Position numbers and translations under genes: made by a program. The notes below the pieces were generated by a model, which searched no databases, was not told where the DNA came from, and saw nothing but the letters and a program-made list of their open reading frames with translations. This document shows, in pieces, positions 1 to 6,561 of a DNA stretch of 8,578 bases; position 1 is the first letter of the stretch; every line of letters starts with the position of its first letter. Source of the DNA: an uncultured Bacteroidota bacterium (GTDB taxonomy: Bacteria > Bacteroidota > Bacteroidia > UKL13-3); assembly GCA_903898215.1 (NCBI GenBank), contig CAIUEQ010000119.1:1-8578 (forward strand), in the 5' to 3' direction.

Positions 1-36
1 AAAATCAATGATGTTCCTAAGTTTGATGTCAGTCAT
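1..36 (-). CDS. N-terminal fragment of a further operon gene (possibly PseH-like acetyltransferase)
   Basis: An ATG at 36-34 on the minus strand opens a frame of exactly 12 codons that leaves the window at base 1 and reads MTDIKLRNIIDF. It overlaps the last 8 bases of the cytidylyltransferase gene, the same kind of overlap as the other junctions here, so a real downstream gene is likely. Twelve residues cannot establish a family. The I-K-L-[RK]-N pattern followed by a short hydrophobic turn resembles, from memory, the start of PseH-type GNAT N-acetyltransferases, which acetylate the 4-amino group of the PseC product. The neighbourhood also lacks an obvious pseH. It could equally be another glycan gene. 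That a gene starts here is fairly secure; its identity is a guess. Confidence 0.5.
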   Translation of the reverse strand, partial: MTDIKLRNIIDF

Positions 37-784
37 TTTTTATTGATTTAAGGTACCCTTCATTTCGAATAATGTCAGCATTGATAGCCAGCATATCCGG
101 ATGTTGAATAATGTACTCTGTATATTCCAGCCATGATAAATGAGTTCCTAATTTATTGATCAGTTTTTCAATTAAAATAAAATCAGCTTCTTCATCAACT
201 GTCAACCTTATTTTGCTGTAATCTTTTATATAACAATAATGTTCAGCATTGAACAGCGTTCCGTTTTTTATCGTAGAATTTTTCCAGATATAGGGCGTAA
301 CATGTTCTCTATCCGATTTTATTTTCGCTTCTTTCCATGCTGCTTCCAATGAATTAAAAGTAAAAACTTCCACATCCATTCCATCAGGATAAGTTTCACT
401 TTGAGCATTGGTGCAATAATCAAGTTGATGATCTATTGTATATTGAATGATTTCATCCATTAATACCGGATCAACCAGCGGACAATCAGAAGTGATCCTT
501 ACCACATAATCGGCTTGTTCATTTTTTACGGCCTGATAAAAACGGTCAAGTACATCATCCATTGAACCTTTAAAACAGTGAGCTCCGCAGCTTGTTGCAA
601 TAGCACATATTTCATCCGATTCAGGTTCTTGTGTTGTTGCCACAATTAATTTATCGGTGAGTTTTGATCGCAGTATACGCTTTAATTGAATTGCAAGAAG
701 TGTTTCTCCATTTATTTTCTTAAGCACTTTTCCGGGCAACCTCGATGAACCAAAACGTGCCTGTGTAACTGTAACAACTTTCAT
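29..784 (-). CDS. SpsF/PseF-type CMP-nonulosonic acid cytidylyltransferase (COG1861 family)
   Basis: A 251-residue cytosolic nucleotidyltransferase of the SpsF (CMP-KDO synthetase homologue) family, expected to use CTP to activate a nonulosonic acid before glycosyl transfer. The N-terminal nucleotide-binding signature TQARFGSSRLPGKVL lies at residues 7-21. Next come the metal-binding SDCPLVDP at 99-106, YPDGMDVEVF at 132-141, DREHVTPYIW at 158-167 and RLTVDEEADF at 193-202, all in family order and full length. The frame extends to a TTG at 790, but ATG 784 is preferred: it gives the usual MKVV start and a 4-base ATGA overlap with the aldo/keto reductase stop. With pseB and pseC in the same operon, it most likely plays the PseF role. 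Classical PseF/NeuA enzymes belong to a different family (COG1083), so the exact sugar acid is inferred. Automatic pipelines sometimes label this family glycosyltransferase; the motifs are those of a nucleotidyltransferase. Confidence 0.85.
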   Translation of the reverse strand: MKVVTVTQARFGSSRLPGKVLKKINGETLLAIQLKRILRSKLTDKLIVATTQEPESDEICAIATSCGAHCFKGSMDDVLDRFYQAVKNEQADYVVRITSDCPLVDPVLMDEIIQYTIDHQLDYCTNAQSETYPDGMDVEVFTFNSLEAAWKEAKIKSDREHVTPYIWKNSTIKNGTLFNAEHYCYIKDYSKIRLTVDEEADFILIEKLINKLGTHLSWLEYTEYIIQHPDMLAINADIIRNEGYLKSIKND

Positions 785-1644
785 TTCCAATTCACAGGGT
801 TTAAGAGTTCAGTCGATGGAACGTGTATAGAATTGATGCGCTCAATTACCGATTGATTCAAAGGTTCTTTGTTTAACAGTGAAATATTTGTTTTCAATTG
901 TTCAGCCGATTCAACTCCAATGAGTACCCCATCAATTTCATCTGTTTGCAAAACATATTTTAAAGCCAGTTCATTCACGCTGATGTTTTGTGCAGATGCA
1001 ATTTGATGAAGCATATCCAAATAAGGTTTCAGAGGTTTTAATAATTCCGGTAAATTGTTAACAGACATAAAAAATAATCCCTGAAGAAAAACCGAACGTA
1101 CATGAATTGTTTTTTTTTGCTGAACAGCTTTTTGTATTCCTGCATATCGCAACGAATAATTGTCGAGCAGATTAAACGGAAATTGTATCAAGTCAATTTC
1201 ATCTATACCTGCAGCTAAAAGTAATTCTTCATTTGTATAAACTGACACTCCAATTTTATTGATCAGTTTTTTTTGTTTCAGTTTAGATAAAGCTTTTACT
1301 GTTTCAGAGTGAGCAGTTAATTCTGAAAATCGGTGAAACAAAACAGCTTCAAGTGTATCAATATTTAATTTCTGAATAAGGGAATTGAAATATTCTTCAA
1401 TATCAAGATGCTCGGGAAAGGCAAATTTTGTAATGATATGGAAGGGCTTATTCTCCTTATTGAATTCACCGATGATATCAATAGCGTCTCCGTATGCCTG
1501 TGCTGTATCAAGGGTTTTAATACCATGTTGTTTTGCAATATTTAAAATATCAAAGGCTTCATCACGTGAAGGTTTTCCGTTTTGATTATTGATGCCATAA
1601 TCAAGACCTAATTGTACCGTTCCCAGTATTATTTTATTTTGCAT
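781..1644 (-). CDS. Aldo/keto reductase, NAD(P)H-dependent
   Basis: A 287-residue TIM-barrel oxidoreductase of the aldo/keto reductase superfamily. From the ATG at 1644, the start ILGTVQLGLDYGIN (6-19) is the first-strand region. The catalytic tetrad is intact: Asp46 and Tyr51 in LDTAQAYG (45-52), Lys73 in IITKF, and His104 in LFHRF. IGVSVY (131-136) and the C-terminal LIGVESAEQL (241-250) match the barrel and cofactor-binding regions. The frame can be extended to a TTG at 1659, but ATG 1644 starts just before the conserved core. It overlaps the upstream aminotransferase-like gene by 16 bases and the downstream cytidylyltransferase by 4, suggesting translational coupling. Its substrate is unknown. 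The standard pseudaminic and legionaminic routes have no aldo/keto reductase step, so I infer reduction of a carbonyl on a modified nucleotide sugar, nonulosonic acid or acyl substituent. Confidence 0.88.
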   Translation of the reverse strand: MQNKIILGTVQLGLDYGINNQNGKPSRDEAFDILNIAKQHGIKTLDTAQAYGDAIDIIGEFNKENKPFHIITKFAFPEHLDIEEYFNSLIQKLNIDTLEAVLFHRFSELTAHSETVKALSKLKQKKLINKIGVSVYTNEELLLAAGIDEIDLIQFPFNLLDNYSLRYAGIQKAVQQKKTIHVRSVFLQGLFFMSVNNLPELLKPLKPYLDMLHQIASAQNISVNELALKYVLQTDEIDGVLIGVESAEQLKTNISLLNKEPLNQSVIERINSIHVPSTELLNPVNWK

Positions 1645-2579
1645 AAGGCATTTAAACAAAATAAAAACAATTCATCAGAAGCTTTAAAATGCAAAGGAAT
1701 TAAACCAACTTTTCTAAACTCGGGCAGATCAATGAAGCCTGAGAAATTTTTATTTCTTATCATTATATCAGGATGTATATCAGCATTTTTAACTTCAACA
1801 CAAAATACTGGAGGAAGCCTGTCATTCTGAATTGTTGAAGATGTTTTTTTGGATATGATGTCAAGTCTTTTGATGATAATATCTTGGTTTATATTGAAGT
1901 TTTTTAAACAGTTCTCAATATTTTCCAAAGCCATTGCATCCAATGTTGTATTCTGATTTTCTCTGTCTTCCCAATGAAAATATTCAGGCTCCTCTTTCAT
2001 CGAATATTTTAATCTTAATCTTGTCTGATGCTTTCCTAATTCAATATCATCAGCAATATGCGATCTGAGAGAATTTGCTTTTTCTTTATTTTTAACCAGT
2101 ATCAATCCTCCTGTATAGCTTCCTATAATTTTGGGGAGAGATATGATCTCGAAATCACCATTGTTTGGAAACAATGATTTCGAATTGATAATAAGTGAAT
2201 CAACTGAATCTTCAATAATATTTGCAGCATACTGTTTACTCAACTTTTCAATGTTGCCCCATTTGTGGACAGCTATAATAGTATCACATTTTTCGCTGCA
2301 ATCAATACTTGGATTGGCAAAACGAGTAATCATATCCCAAACGCAATGCGATGTCCACTTAGGTGCAAAAACAATATGGCTTCTATTGGTTTTAAAATAT
2401 TTAATCAGTAGGCTGATCGAAGCCCTGCCCGAAGGCATCAAAATCACATGTGTTTGAAATAATTCACTAAAGAATGATTCAATTTTGGAATAAAGATTGA
2501 CATTTTTTTCGAACTCTTTTATTTCGGAGGAAATGTCCTTTTTATCCATTTCAGCATAAGGCCATTGATAATCAATCAT
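1629..2579 (-). CDS. Divergent DegT/DnrJ/EryC1-fold PLP aminotransferase-like protein
   Basis: A 316-residue cytosolic protein that follows the sugar-aminotransferase fold in outline but is about 60-70 residues shorter than PseC. Landmarks in order are: MPSGRASISL (48-57), equivalent to the PLP-phosphate loop SNGTAALH; AVHKWGNIEKL (103-113), like the usual PVHxxG segment; IIEDSVDS (121-128), whose Asp124 would contact the pyridine nitrogen; SLPKIIGSYTGG (147-158), where Lys150 is the candidate Schiff-base lysine; and NTTLDAMALENIE (210-222), a degenerate form of NYRLTDFQAALG. Arg52 replaces the usual Thr, and the loop before Lys150 is shortened. It may therefore be an aminotransferase with unusual cofactor binding, or a non-transaminating relative. 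ATG 2579 overlaps the methyltransferase gene by 8 bases. Sugar-amine formation in a modified nonulosonate pathway is the simplest inference; the substrate cannot be read from the sequence. Confidence 0.7.
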   Translation of the reverse strand: MIDYQWPYAEMDKKDISSEIKEFEKNVNLYSKIESFFSELFQTHVILMPSGRASISLLIKYFKTNRSHIVFAPKWTSHCVWDMITRFANPSIDCSEKCDTIIAVHKWGNIEKLSKQYAANIIEDSVDSLIINSKSLFPNNGDFEIISLPKIIGSYTGGLILVKNKEKANSLRSHIADDIELGKHQTRLRLKYSMKEEPEYFHWEDRENQNTTLDAMALENIENCLKNFNINQDIIIKRLDIISKKTSSTIQNDRLPPVFCVEVKNADIHPDIMIRNKNFSGFIDLPEFRKVGLIPLHFKASDELFLFCLNALCKIK

Positions 2580-3348
2580 GCTTACAAATCAGTATATCGT
2601 GCCTTGTTTTACAAAACGGTAAACCCTCTGGTTGTTGAATAATAAACACATCATAGCCTTTTTGTGTATAAGTACGATGAATTTTATAAATGAGTTCATC
2701 ATCAATTAACGAATAATAATTCTGATCAGCCCTCATTTTATCCGCAAAATCATGATGGTCTTTGTAAACAGGAATATTTTCAACATTTGTTTTTTTATAC
2801 TCTGCTTCAAATATTTTTCCTCTTGCTGAAGAAAGAAATCTTCCCTTTTGATTAATGTTTGGAATATCTCCTAAAAGTATTTTCCCATAAGGATTCAAAA
2901 GACTTACAGCTTCATTTATTACTTCAAAGGGGTTATCGGTACAATGCAAAACAGAGTAAAGTAAAATCCTATCGAATCTTTGATGTTCGATCTTGTAATC
3001 TGATGGAAAATAGCCTTTCATCAATTGGATATGTGAAACATCCAATGAAGATTTTGATATAAAATCTTCATTTAATATATCTATCACTTCACTGATATCC
3101 ATTAAAGTAATGATGGCATTCAGCTCAGAAAGATATTTGATAAGAGATTCAGTTACTATACCACCTCCACAACCGATATCAAAAAATGTAATGTCTTTTT
3201 TCAAATCGAGTTTAGAAATGATATCATTTGCAATAAGCTGTTCTTTGCCTTCATCAAAAGAATACCTTCCGGCAATAAGGGCTTTATTAGTTTTGTTACC
3301 GGCCAGTTTGGAATACAACTCTTTCGATTTTTCAATATGCGATTTCAT
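2572..3348 (-). CDS. Class I SAM-dependent methyltransferase
   Basis: A 258-residue protein with a Rossmann-type methyltransferase core. Motif I, FFDIGCGGG (55-63), binds S-adenosylmethionine. LMDISE (82-87) supplies the acidic residue (Asp84) expected to hold the ribose hydroxyls. FDRILLYSVLHC (125-136) matches motif II, and LLNPYGKILLGDIP (150-163) matches motif III. There is no signal peptide or membrane segment, so it acts in the cytosol. The roughly 50 residues before motif I and the C-terminal portion after residue 165 are presumably specific for the acceptor. Start ATG 3348 follows the stop of the FemAB-like gene after 5 bases, and the stop overlaps the next gene by 8. The AGGA at 3352-3355 is only 3 bases from the start, too close for a typical Shine-Dalgarno. 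O- or N-methylation of the sugar or its acyl group is inferred from location only. Confidence 0.83.
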   Translation of the reverse strand: MKSHIEKSKELYSKLAGNKTNKALIAGRYSFDEGKEQLIANDIISKLDLKKDITFFDIGCGGGIVTESLIKYLSELNAIITLMDISEVIDILNEDFISKSSLDVSHIQLMKGYFPSDYKIEHQRFDRILLYSVLHCTDNPFEVINEAVSLLNPYGKILLGDIPNINQKGRFLSSARGKIFEAEYKKTNVENIPVYKDHHDFADKMRADQNYYSLIDDELIYKIHRTYTQKGYDVFIIQQPEGLPFCKTRHDILICKHD

Positions 3349-3353
3349 AGTTC

Positions 3354-4325
3354 CTATGTTAAATTAACTTCATACCTATTTTTTACTTTCATTGAATTTG
3401 AAAATCCGGTTTTGAAACGAAAAATATTTTTTTCTTTTTCATCCGTTGATACATTATTTATATATCCTAGACTGATGGATTTTAGTCCGATATTTTTTGC
3501 ATGATAAACTGCAGATAAAATATTGTAATGTCCTACTGCAACATTTTTTGTCATCAATTCGCGATCATAAACACCCAATCCATAATAGGCTGTATCTTTA
3601 CCATGCATAATAAATGAACCCGAAGCAATTTTATCATTCAGATATCCTAATATCAGGAACGCTTCATTTTGTTTGATCGATTCAAATTGAATATCCCAAC
3701 TTTTATCACTGCGCGTTTTTCTTCCTGCAGTTAGAATATGAAAATCTCTGAATTCAATAAATTTATCATAGTCTGTATTGTTATGATCGACCAAAACTGT
3801 CTGAAGATTTTTCTCTCCCCAATTCACTAACGATTTATAACTTTTCCTGATATTGGATTTAATTTGCTCTTTCGGTAGATCTAGATCTATATAGCTGTTA
3901 TATTCTATTTCGTTTTCTGAAATTTTAGAAAAATATTCAGCACATAAAAAATCATTTGTGTAAAATTTTAACTCTTCAAAATGATCTGCTGTTAAAATCT
4001 CATTTAACTTCATGATCAATTCATGATACGCTTTATTTTTTTTAGATGCCGAAGTAAATGAACTTTCAATAACTGAAATGGGTAAACCAAAATGTGAAAA
4101 AACAGGTTGCTTTGTGAATGCATATAAAGCAAGAACAGGATCCTGAAGTTCATCAAAAACCACTATTGAATAATTGCTGTATTCATTGTTAAAATACTCC
4201 GAATAATACGCAAGACTTTTATCTGTATATTGATAAGACGATAATACCTGATCCTTGTAAAACAATGTTTGTTTATAATTGTCCAATTCTTCTTCGCTGA
4301 ATTTATTTAACAACCTTACCGTCAT
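3354..4325 (-). CDS. FemAB/GNAT-like acyl or aminoacyl transferase
   Basis: A 323-residue protein resembling FemA/FemB-type proteins, which consist of two GNAT-like halves. The N-terminal half (about 1-145) is weakly conserved. The C-terminal half carries the recognisable segments: IRKSYKSLVNWG (159-170), the region around FHILTAGRKTRSDKSW (195-210), a hydrophobic strand AFLILGYLNDKIASGSFI (222-239), and FRFKTGFSN (302-310), which matches the F-K-x-G-F ending typical of FemAB-like transferases. Classical members transfer amino acids from aminoacyl-tRNA to peptidoglycan peptides; many GNAT relatives transfer acyl groups from acyl-CoA. In an operon making an amino sugar, N-acylation or N-aminoacylation of that sugar is a reasonable inference. 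It is too long and too different to be a standard PseH (about 160-180 residues). ATG 4325 overlaps the pseC stop in an ATGA junction; a 5-base gap precedes the methyltransferase. Confidence 0.7.
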   Translation of the reverse strand: MTVRLLNKFSEEELDNYKQTLFYKDQVLSSYQYTDKSLAYYSEYFNNEYSNYSIVVFDELQDPVLALYAFTKQPVFSHFGLPISVIESSFTSASKKNKAYHELIMKLNEILTADHFEELKFYTNDFLCAEYFSKISENEIEYNSYIDLDLPKEQIKSNIRKSYKSLVNWGEKNLQTVLVDHNNTDYDKFIEFRDFHILTAGRKTRSDKSWDIQFESIKQNEAFLILGYLNDKIASGSFIMHGKDTAYYGLGVYDRELMTKNVAVGHYNILSAVYHAKNIGLKSISLGYINNVSTDEKEKNIFRFKTGFSNSMKVKNRYEVNLT

Positions 4326-5473
4326 TTAAAAAACTCAATCACTTTTTCAATTACAAATTGTTGATCTTCCTTACTTAATGTTGGATACACTGGTAAACTC
4401 AAGCATTCATCATAATATTTTTCGGCAATTGGAAAATCTCCTTTTTTACATCCTAATTTTTGATAGTAAGGAAATGTATGAACAGGAATATAATGCACCT
4501 GACAAAAAATTTGTTTCGTTCTCAAATAATCATACAACTCTTTTCTCTTCGCTGTATTGATAATATACAAATGATAAGCATGTCCATCAACCACTCCTGA
4601 TTGCCCGAGTATTTGGGGATTATTTTTAAATGCCTCAAAATAAGTTGAAGCAATTGCTCTTCTTCTTTTCAAACCTTCATCGGCTCTTTTCAATTGTGAT
4701 AATCCCAATGCTGCCTGAAAATCGGTTAACCGATAATTATATCCCAGTATTTGCATTTCATAATACCAGCCTCCATGTTTTTCATACATCAGTTCAGGAT
4801 CTTTTGTAATACCATGAGTGCGGAGCATTAACAGTTTTTTGTATAGTTTTTCGTCATTGGTGGTAACCATTCCCCCTTCGCCACATGCAATATGTTTTAC
4901 AGGATGAAAAGAGAAAATAGCGAGGTCAGCATAATGACTGTTTCCGCAATTTTGTTTATGATTATTTGAGTCAATAAAAAAACCTCCAGGTGCATGGCAT
5001 GCATCTTCGATGATCCATAGTCCGTGTTCATCAGCAAGTTTTTTAAACGCTTCAAGATTTACTGCATACCCTGCAAAATCAACAGGGATGATTCCATGGA
5101 AAAAACCTTTTGGTTTTGATAAGATTAACTCTTCTGCTTTTTTAATATCCAGTGTAAAAGTTATAGGGTCGATATCTGCGAAAAAAACATTACCTCCACA
5201 ATATCTTACACAATTTGCAGATGCTGCAAAAGTGATAGGGGAGGTGATTACATTGGTGTTTTCATCGATATCGAGTGCCATTGAACACAAATGAAGTGCA
5301 GCAGTACCATTTGAAACTGCTAGAGCATATTTACAACCAATGTATTCAGCAAAAGCTTTTTCGAACTCTGCTATTTTGGGTCCCTGAGTTAATAATTCAG
5401 ATTGAAGTGTTTCTACAACCGCTTTAATATCTTCATCTGTTATATGTTGTTTCCCGTATGGAATTGCTTTCAT
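4322..5473 (-). CDS. pseC: UDP-4-amino-4,6-dideoxy-N-acetyl-beta-L-altrosamine transaminase PseC
   Basis: A 383-residue PLP-dependent DegT/DnrJ/EryC1 aminotransferase. PseC takes the 4-keto sugar made by PseB and adds a 4-amino group from glutamate, the second step of pseudaminic acid synthesis in the cytosol. Landmarks are SNGTAALH (54-61) for PLP phosphate, EDACHAPGG (156-164) with Asp157 facing the pyridine nitrogen, SFHPVKHI (188-195) with Schiff-base Lys193, NYRLTDFQAALG (246-257), and QVHYIPVH (325-332). ATG 5473 gives MKAIPYGKQHI, close to the usual PseC start. The frame continues to a GTG at 5497, but those extra 8 codons fall in the repeat-rich spacer and look non-coding. It follows pseB after 58 bases and overlaps the FemAB-like gene by 4. 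A related sugar aminotransferase (for example PglE or LegC type) is the alternative, but adjacency to a clear pseB favours PseC. Confidence 0.93.
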   Translation of the reverse strand: MKAIPYGKQHITDEDIKAVVETLQSELLTQGPKIAEFEKAFAEYIGCKYALAVSNGTAALHLCSMALDIDENTNVITSPITFAASANCVRYCGGNVFFADIDPITFTLDIKKAEELILSKPKGFFHGIIPVDFAGYAVNLEAFKKLADEHGLWIIEDACHAPGGFFIDSNNHKQNCGNSHYADLAIFSFHPVKHIACGEGGMVTTNDEKLYKKLLMLRTHGITKDPELMYEKHGGWYYEMQILGYNYRLTDFQAALGLSQLKRADEGLKRRRAIASTYFEAFKNNPQILGQSGVVDGHAYHLYIINTAKRKELYDYLRTKQIFCQVHYIPVHTFPYYQKLGCKKGDFPIAEKYYDECLSLPVYPTLSKEDQQFVIEKVIEFFK

Positions 5474-5500
5474 TGTAATATCTAATTTTCTCGTCACTCG

Positions 5501-5553
5501 AATCCTAAATCAAACATCTTAATTCTTAAATCTAACATTCACTAATTCTAAAA
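5501..5553 (-). repeat. Three degenerate 21-22 bp direct repeats in the pseB-pseC spacer
   Basis: Read on the minus strand, TTTTAGAATT (5553-5544), ATTTAAGAATT (5531-5521) and ATTTAGGATT (5510-5501) recur with periods of 22 and 21 bases. The first two are followed by similar segments, GTGAATGTTAG and AGATGTTTG. The first copy covers the final codons and TAG stop of pseB, so the repeat runs into the coding end. The frame upstream of the chosen pseC start passes through the third copy. This spacer is the longest in the operon. I see no hairpin or clear Bacteroidota promoter (TTTG / TAnnTTTG) in it. It may be a remnant of slippage-driven spacer growth or a binding site; function is unknown. Confidence 0.5.
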
Positions 5554-6560
5554 TTCCCATCAACATGTTCTACTATCAACTTTCTCAAGCTATCCACTGT
5601 TTCCCATTCTGTGTTTTCTCCCGAAGTATAATTAAATCCAGGTTCAACCAATTTGGCATTAAAATATGTAATATAATCATTCAATATCCACAAAGGTGTT
5701 TGCGGAAGAATCACGTAATATTTACCTAAATCATAGGTCGTAAATGAATCGGAGCTGGTAATCATTTCTTCATGAATTTTTTCTCCCGGTCTGATTCCAT
5801 CAATTCTATGCTCACATTCGGGACCAATTGCTTTTGCCACATCCATAATTTTATAGGAGGGTATTTTAGGTACAAATACTTCACCACCCCATGCTTGATC
5901 TAGCGCATGTAATACCATATCTACACCATCCTTTAAAGATATATTGAAGCGTGTCATTTTAGGGTCGGTAATAGGCAAAACGCCTTCTGCTCTTTTATTC
6001 AAAAAGAATGGAATGACTGAACCATTTGAACCCATTACATTTCCATATCGTACCACTGAAAAATTAATATCTTTTTGACCTCTAATATTATTTGCAGCAA
6101 TAAATAGTTTATCAGAAGTTAGTTTAGTAGCACCATATAAATTTATTGGAGCACAAGCTTTGTCAGTTGATAATGCTACTACTTTTGAAACATTGGTTTC
6201 AAGAGCTGCTTTGATTACATTTTCAGCACCCCCAACATTGGTTTTTACACATTCATCCGGATTATATTCTGCAATATGCACATGTTTCATGGCTGCAGCA
6301 TGAATCACATAATCCACATTTGTAAAAGCTCTTTTTAATCGTTCAAGGTCGCGAACGTCTCCAATCAAATATCGAACCCCTTTATATATTGTATCAGGAT
6401 ATTCCTGAGCCATATGATATTGCTTTTGCTCATCTCTTGAATAAATGATGAGGCGTTTTACATTTGGCCATCGTTGTAAAATCGTTTTTGTAAGTTCCTT
6501 TCCTAATGAGCCTGTTCCTCCTGTAATAAGGATCGACTTGTTGTTAAGATCTAAAGACAT
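5532..6560 (-). CDS. pseB: UDP-N-acetylglucosamine 4,6-dehydratase (inverting) PseB
   Basis: A 342-residue short-chain dehydrogenase/reductase family enzyme that starts pseudaminic acid synthesis. It removes water from UDP-GlcNAc and inverts C5, giving UDP-2-acetamido-2,6-dideoxy-beta-L-arabino-hex-4-ulose. The NADP-binding loop GGTGSLG is at residues 14-20. YSRDEQKQY (40-48), GDVRD (67-71) and AAAMKHVHIAEYNP (88-101) follow. The catalytic region STDKA (131-135, with Asp133 and Lys134) precedes LYGATK (141-146, with Tyr142 and Lys146). RYGNVMGSNGSVIPFF (171-186) and the PseB-type GIRPGEKIHEEM (255-266) complete the family pattern. Length is typical for PseB. ATG 6560 lies one base after the ABC transporter stop. 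The C-terminal residues RISEC are partly encoded by a degenerate repeat, so the tail is probably not conserved. Soluble, cytosolic, and paired with PseC. Confidence 0.95.
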   Translation of the reverse strand: MSLDLNNKSILITGGTGSLGKELTKTILQRWPNVKRLIIYSRDEQKQYHMAQEYPDTIYKGVRYLIGDVRDLERLKRAFTNVDYVIHAAAMKHVHIAEYNPDECVKTNVGGAENVIKAALETNVSKVVALSTDKACAPINLYGATKLTSDKLFIAANNIRGQKDINFSVVRYGNVMGSNGSVIPFFLNKRAEGVLPITDPKMTRFNISLKDGVDMVLHALDQAWGGEVFVPKIPSYKIMDVAKAIGPECEHRIDGIRPGEKIHEEMITSSDSFTTYDLGKYYVILPQTPLWILNDYITYFNAKLVEPGFNYTSGENTEWETVDSLRKLIVEHVDGNFRISEC

Positions 6561-6561
6561 A

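Noticed and set aside
1110..1118. Run of nine T (A9 on the coding strand) in the aldo/keto reductase gene, with runs of eight at 1267-1274 and 4036-4043, as possible phase-variation tracts
   Set aside because: They encode ordinary Lys-rich codons, such runs are common at this base composition, and all frames are intact. Strain comparison would be needed to support slippage.
1629..2579. Treating the short aminotransferase-like gene as a truncated pseudogene
   Set aside because: The frame is intact from ATG to TAA, keeps the lysine and aspartate at expected positions, and is embedded in the overlapping operon. Its shortness looks like a family property.
3876..3889. Perfect 14-base palindrome TAGATCTAGATCTA as a possible operator
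   Set aside because: It lies deep inside the FemAB-like gene and arises from the repeated codons of I-D-L-D-L. Its position gives no reason to expect regulation.
3354..4325. Calling the FemAB-like gene pseH
   Set aside because: PseH proteins are single GNAT domains of about 160-180 residues; this one has 323 residues, a two-half layout and FemAB-like C-terminal motifs.
5474..5497. GTG-initiated 8-codon extension of PseC
   Set aside because: It lies in the repeat-bearing spacer, and the ATG at 5473 gives the usual PseC N-terminus (MKAIPYGKQ).
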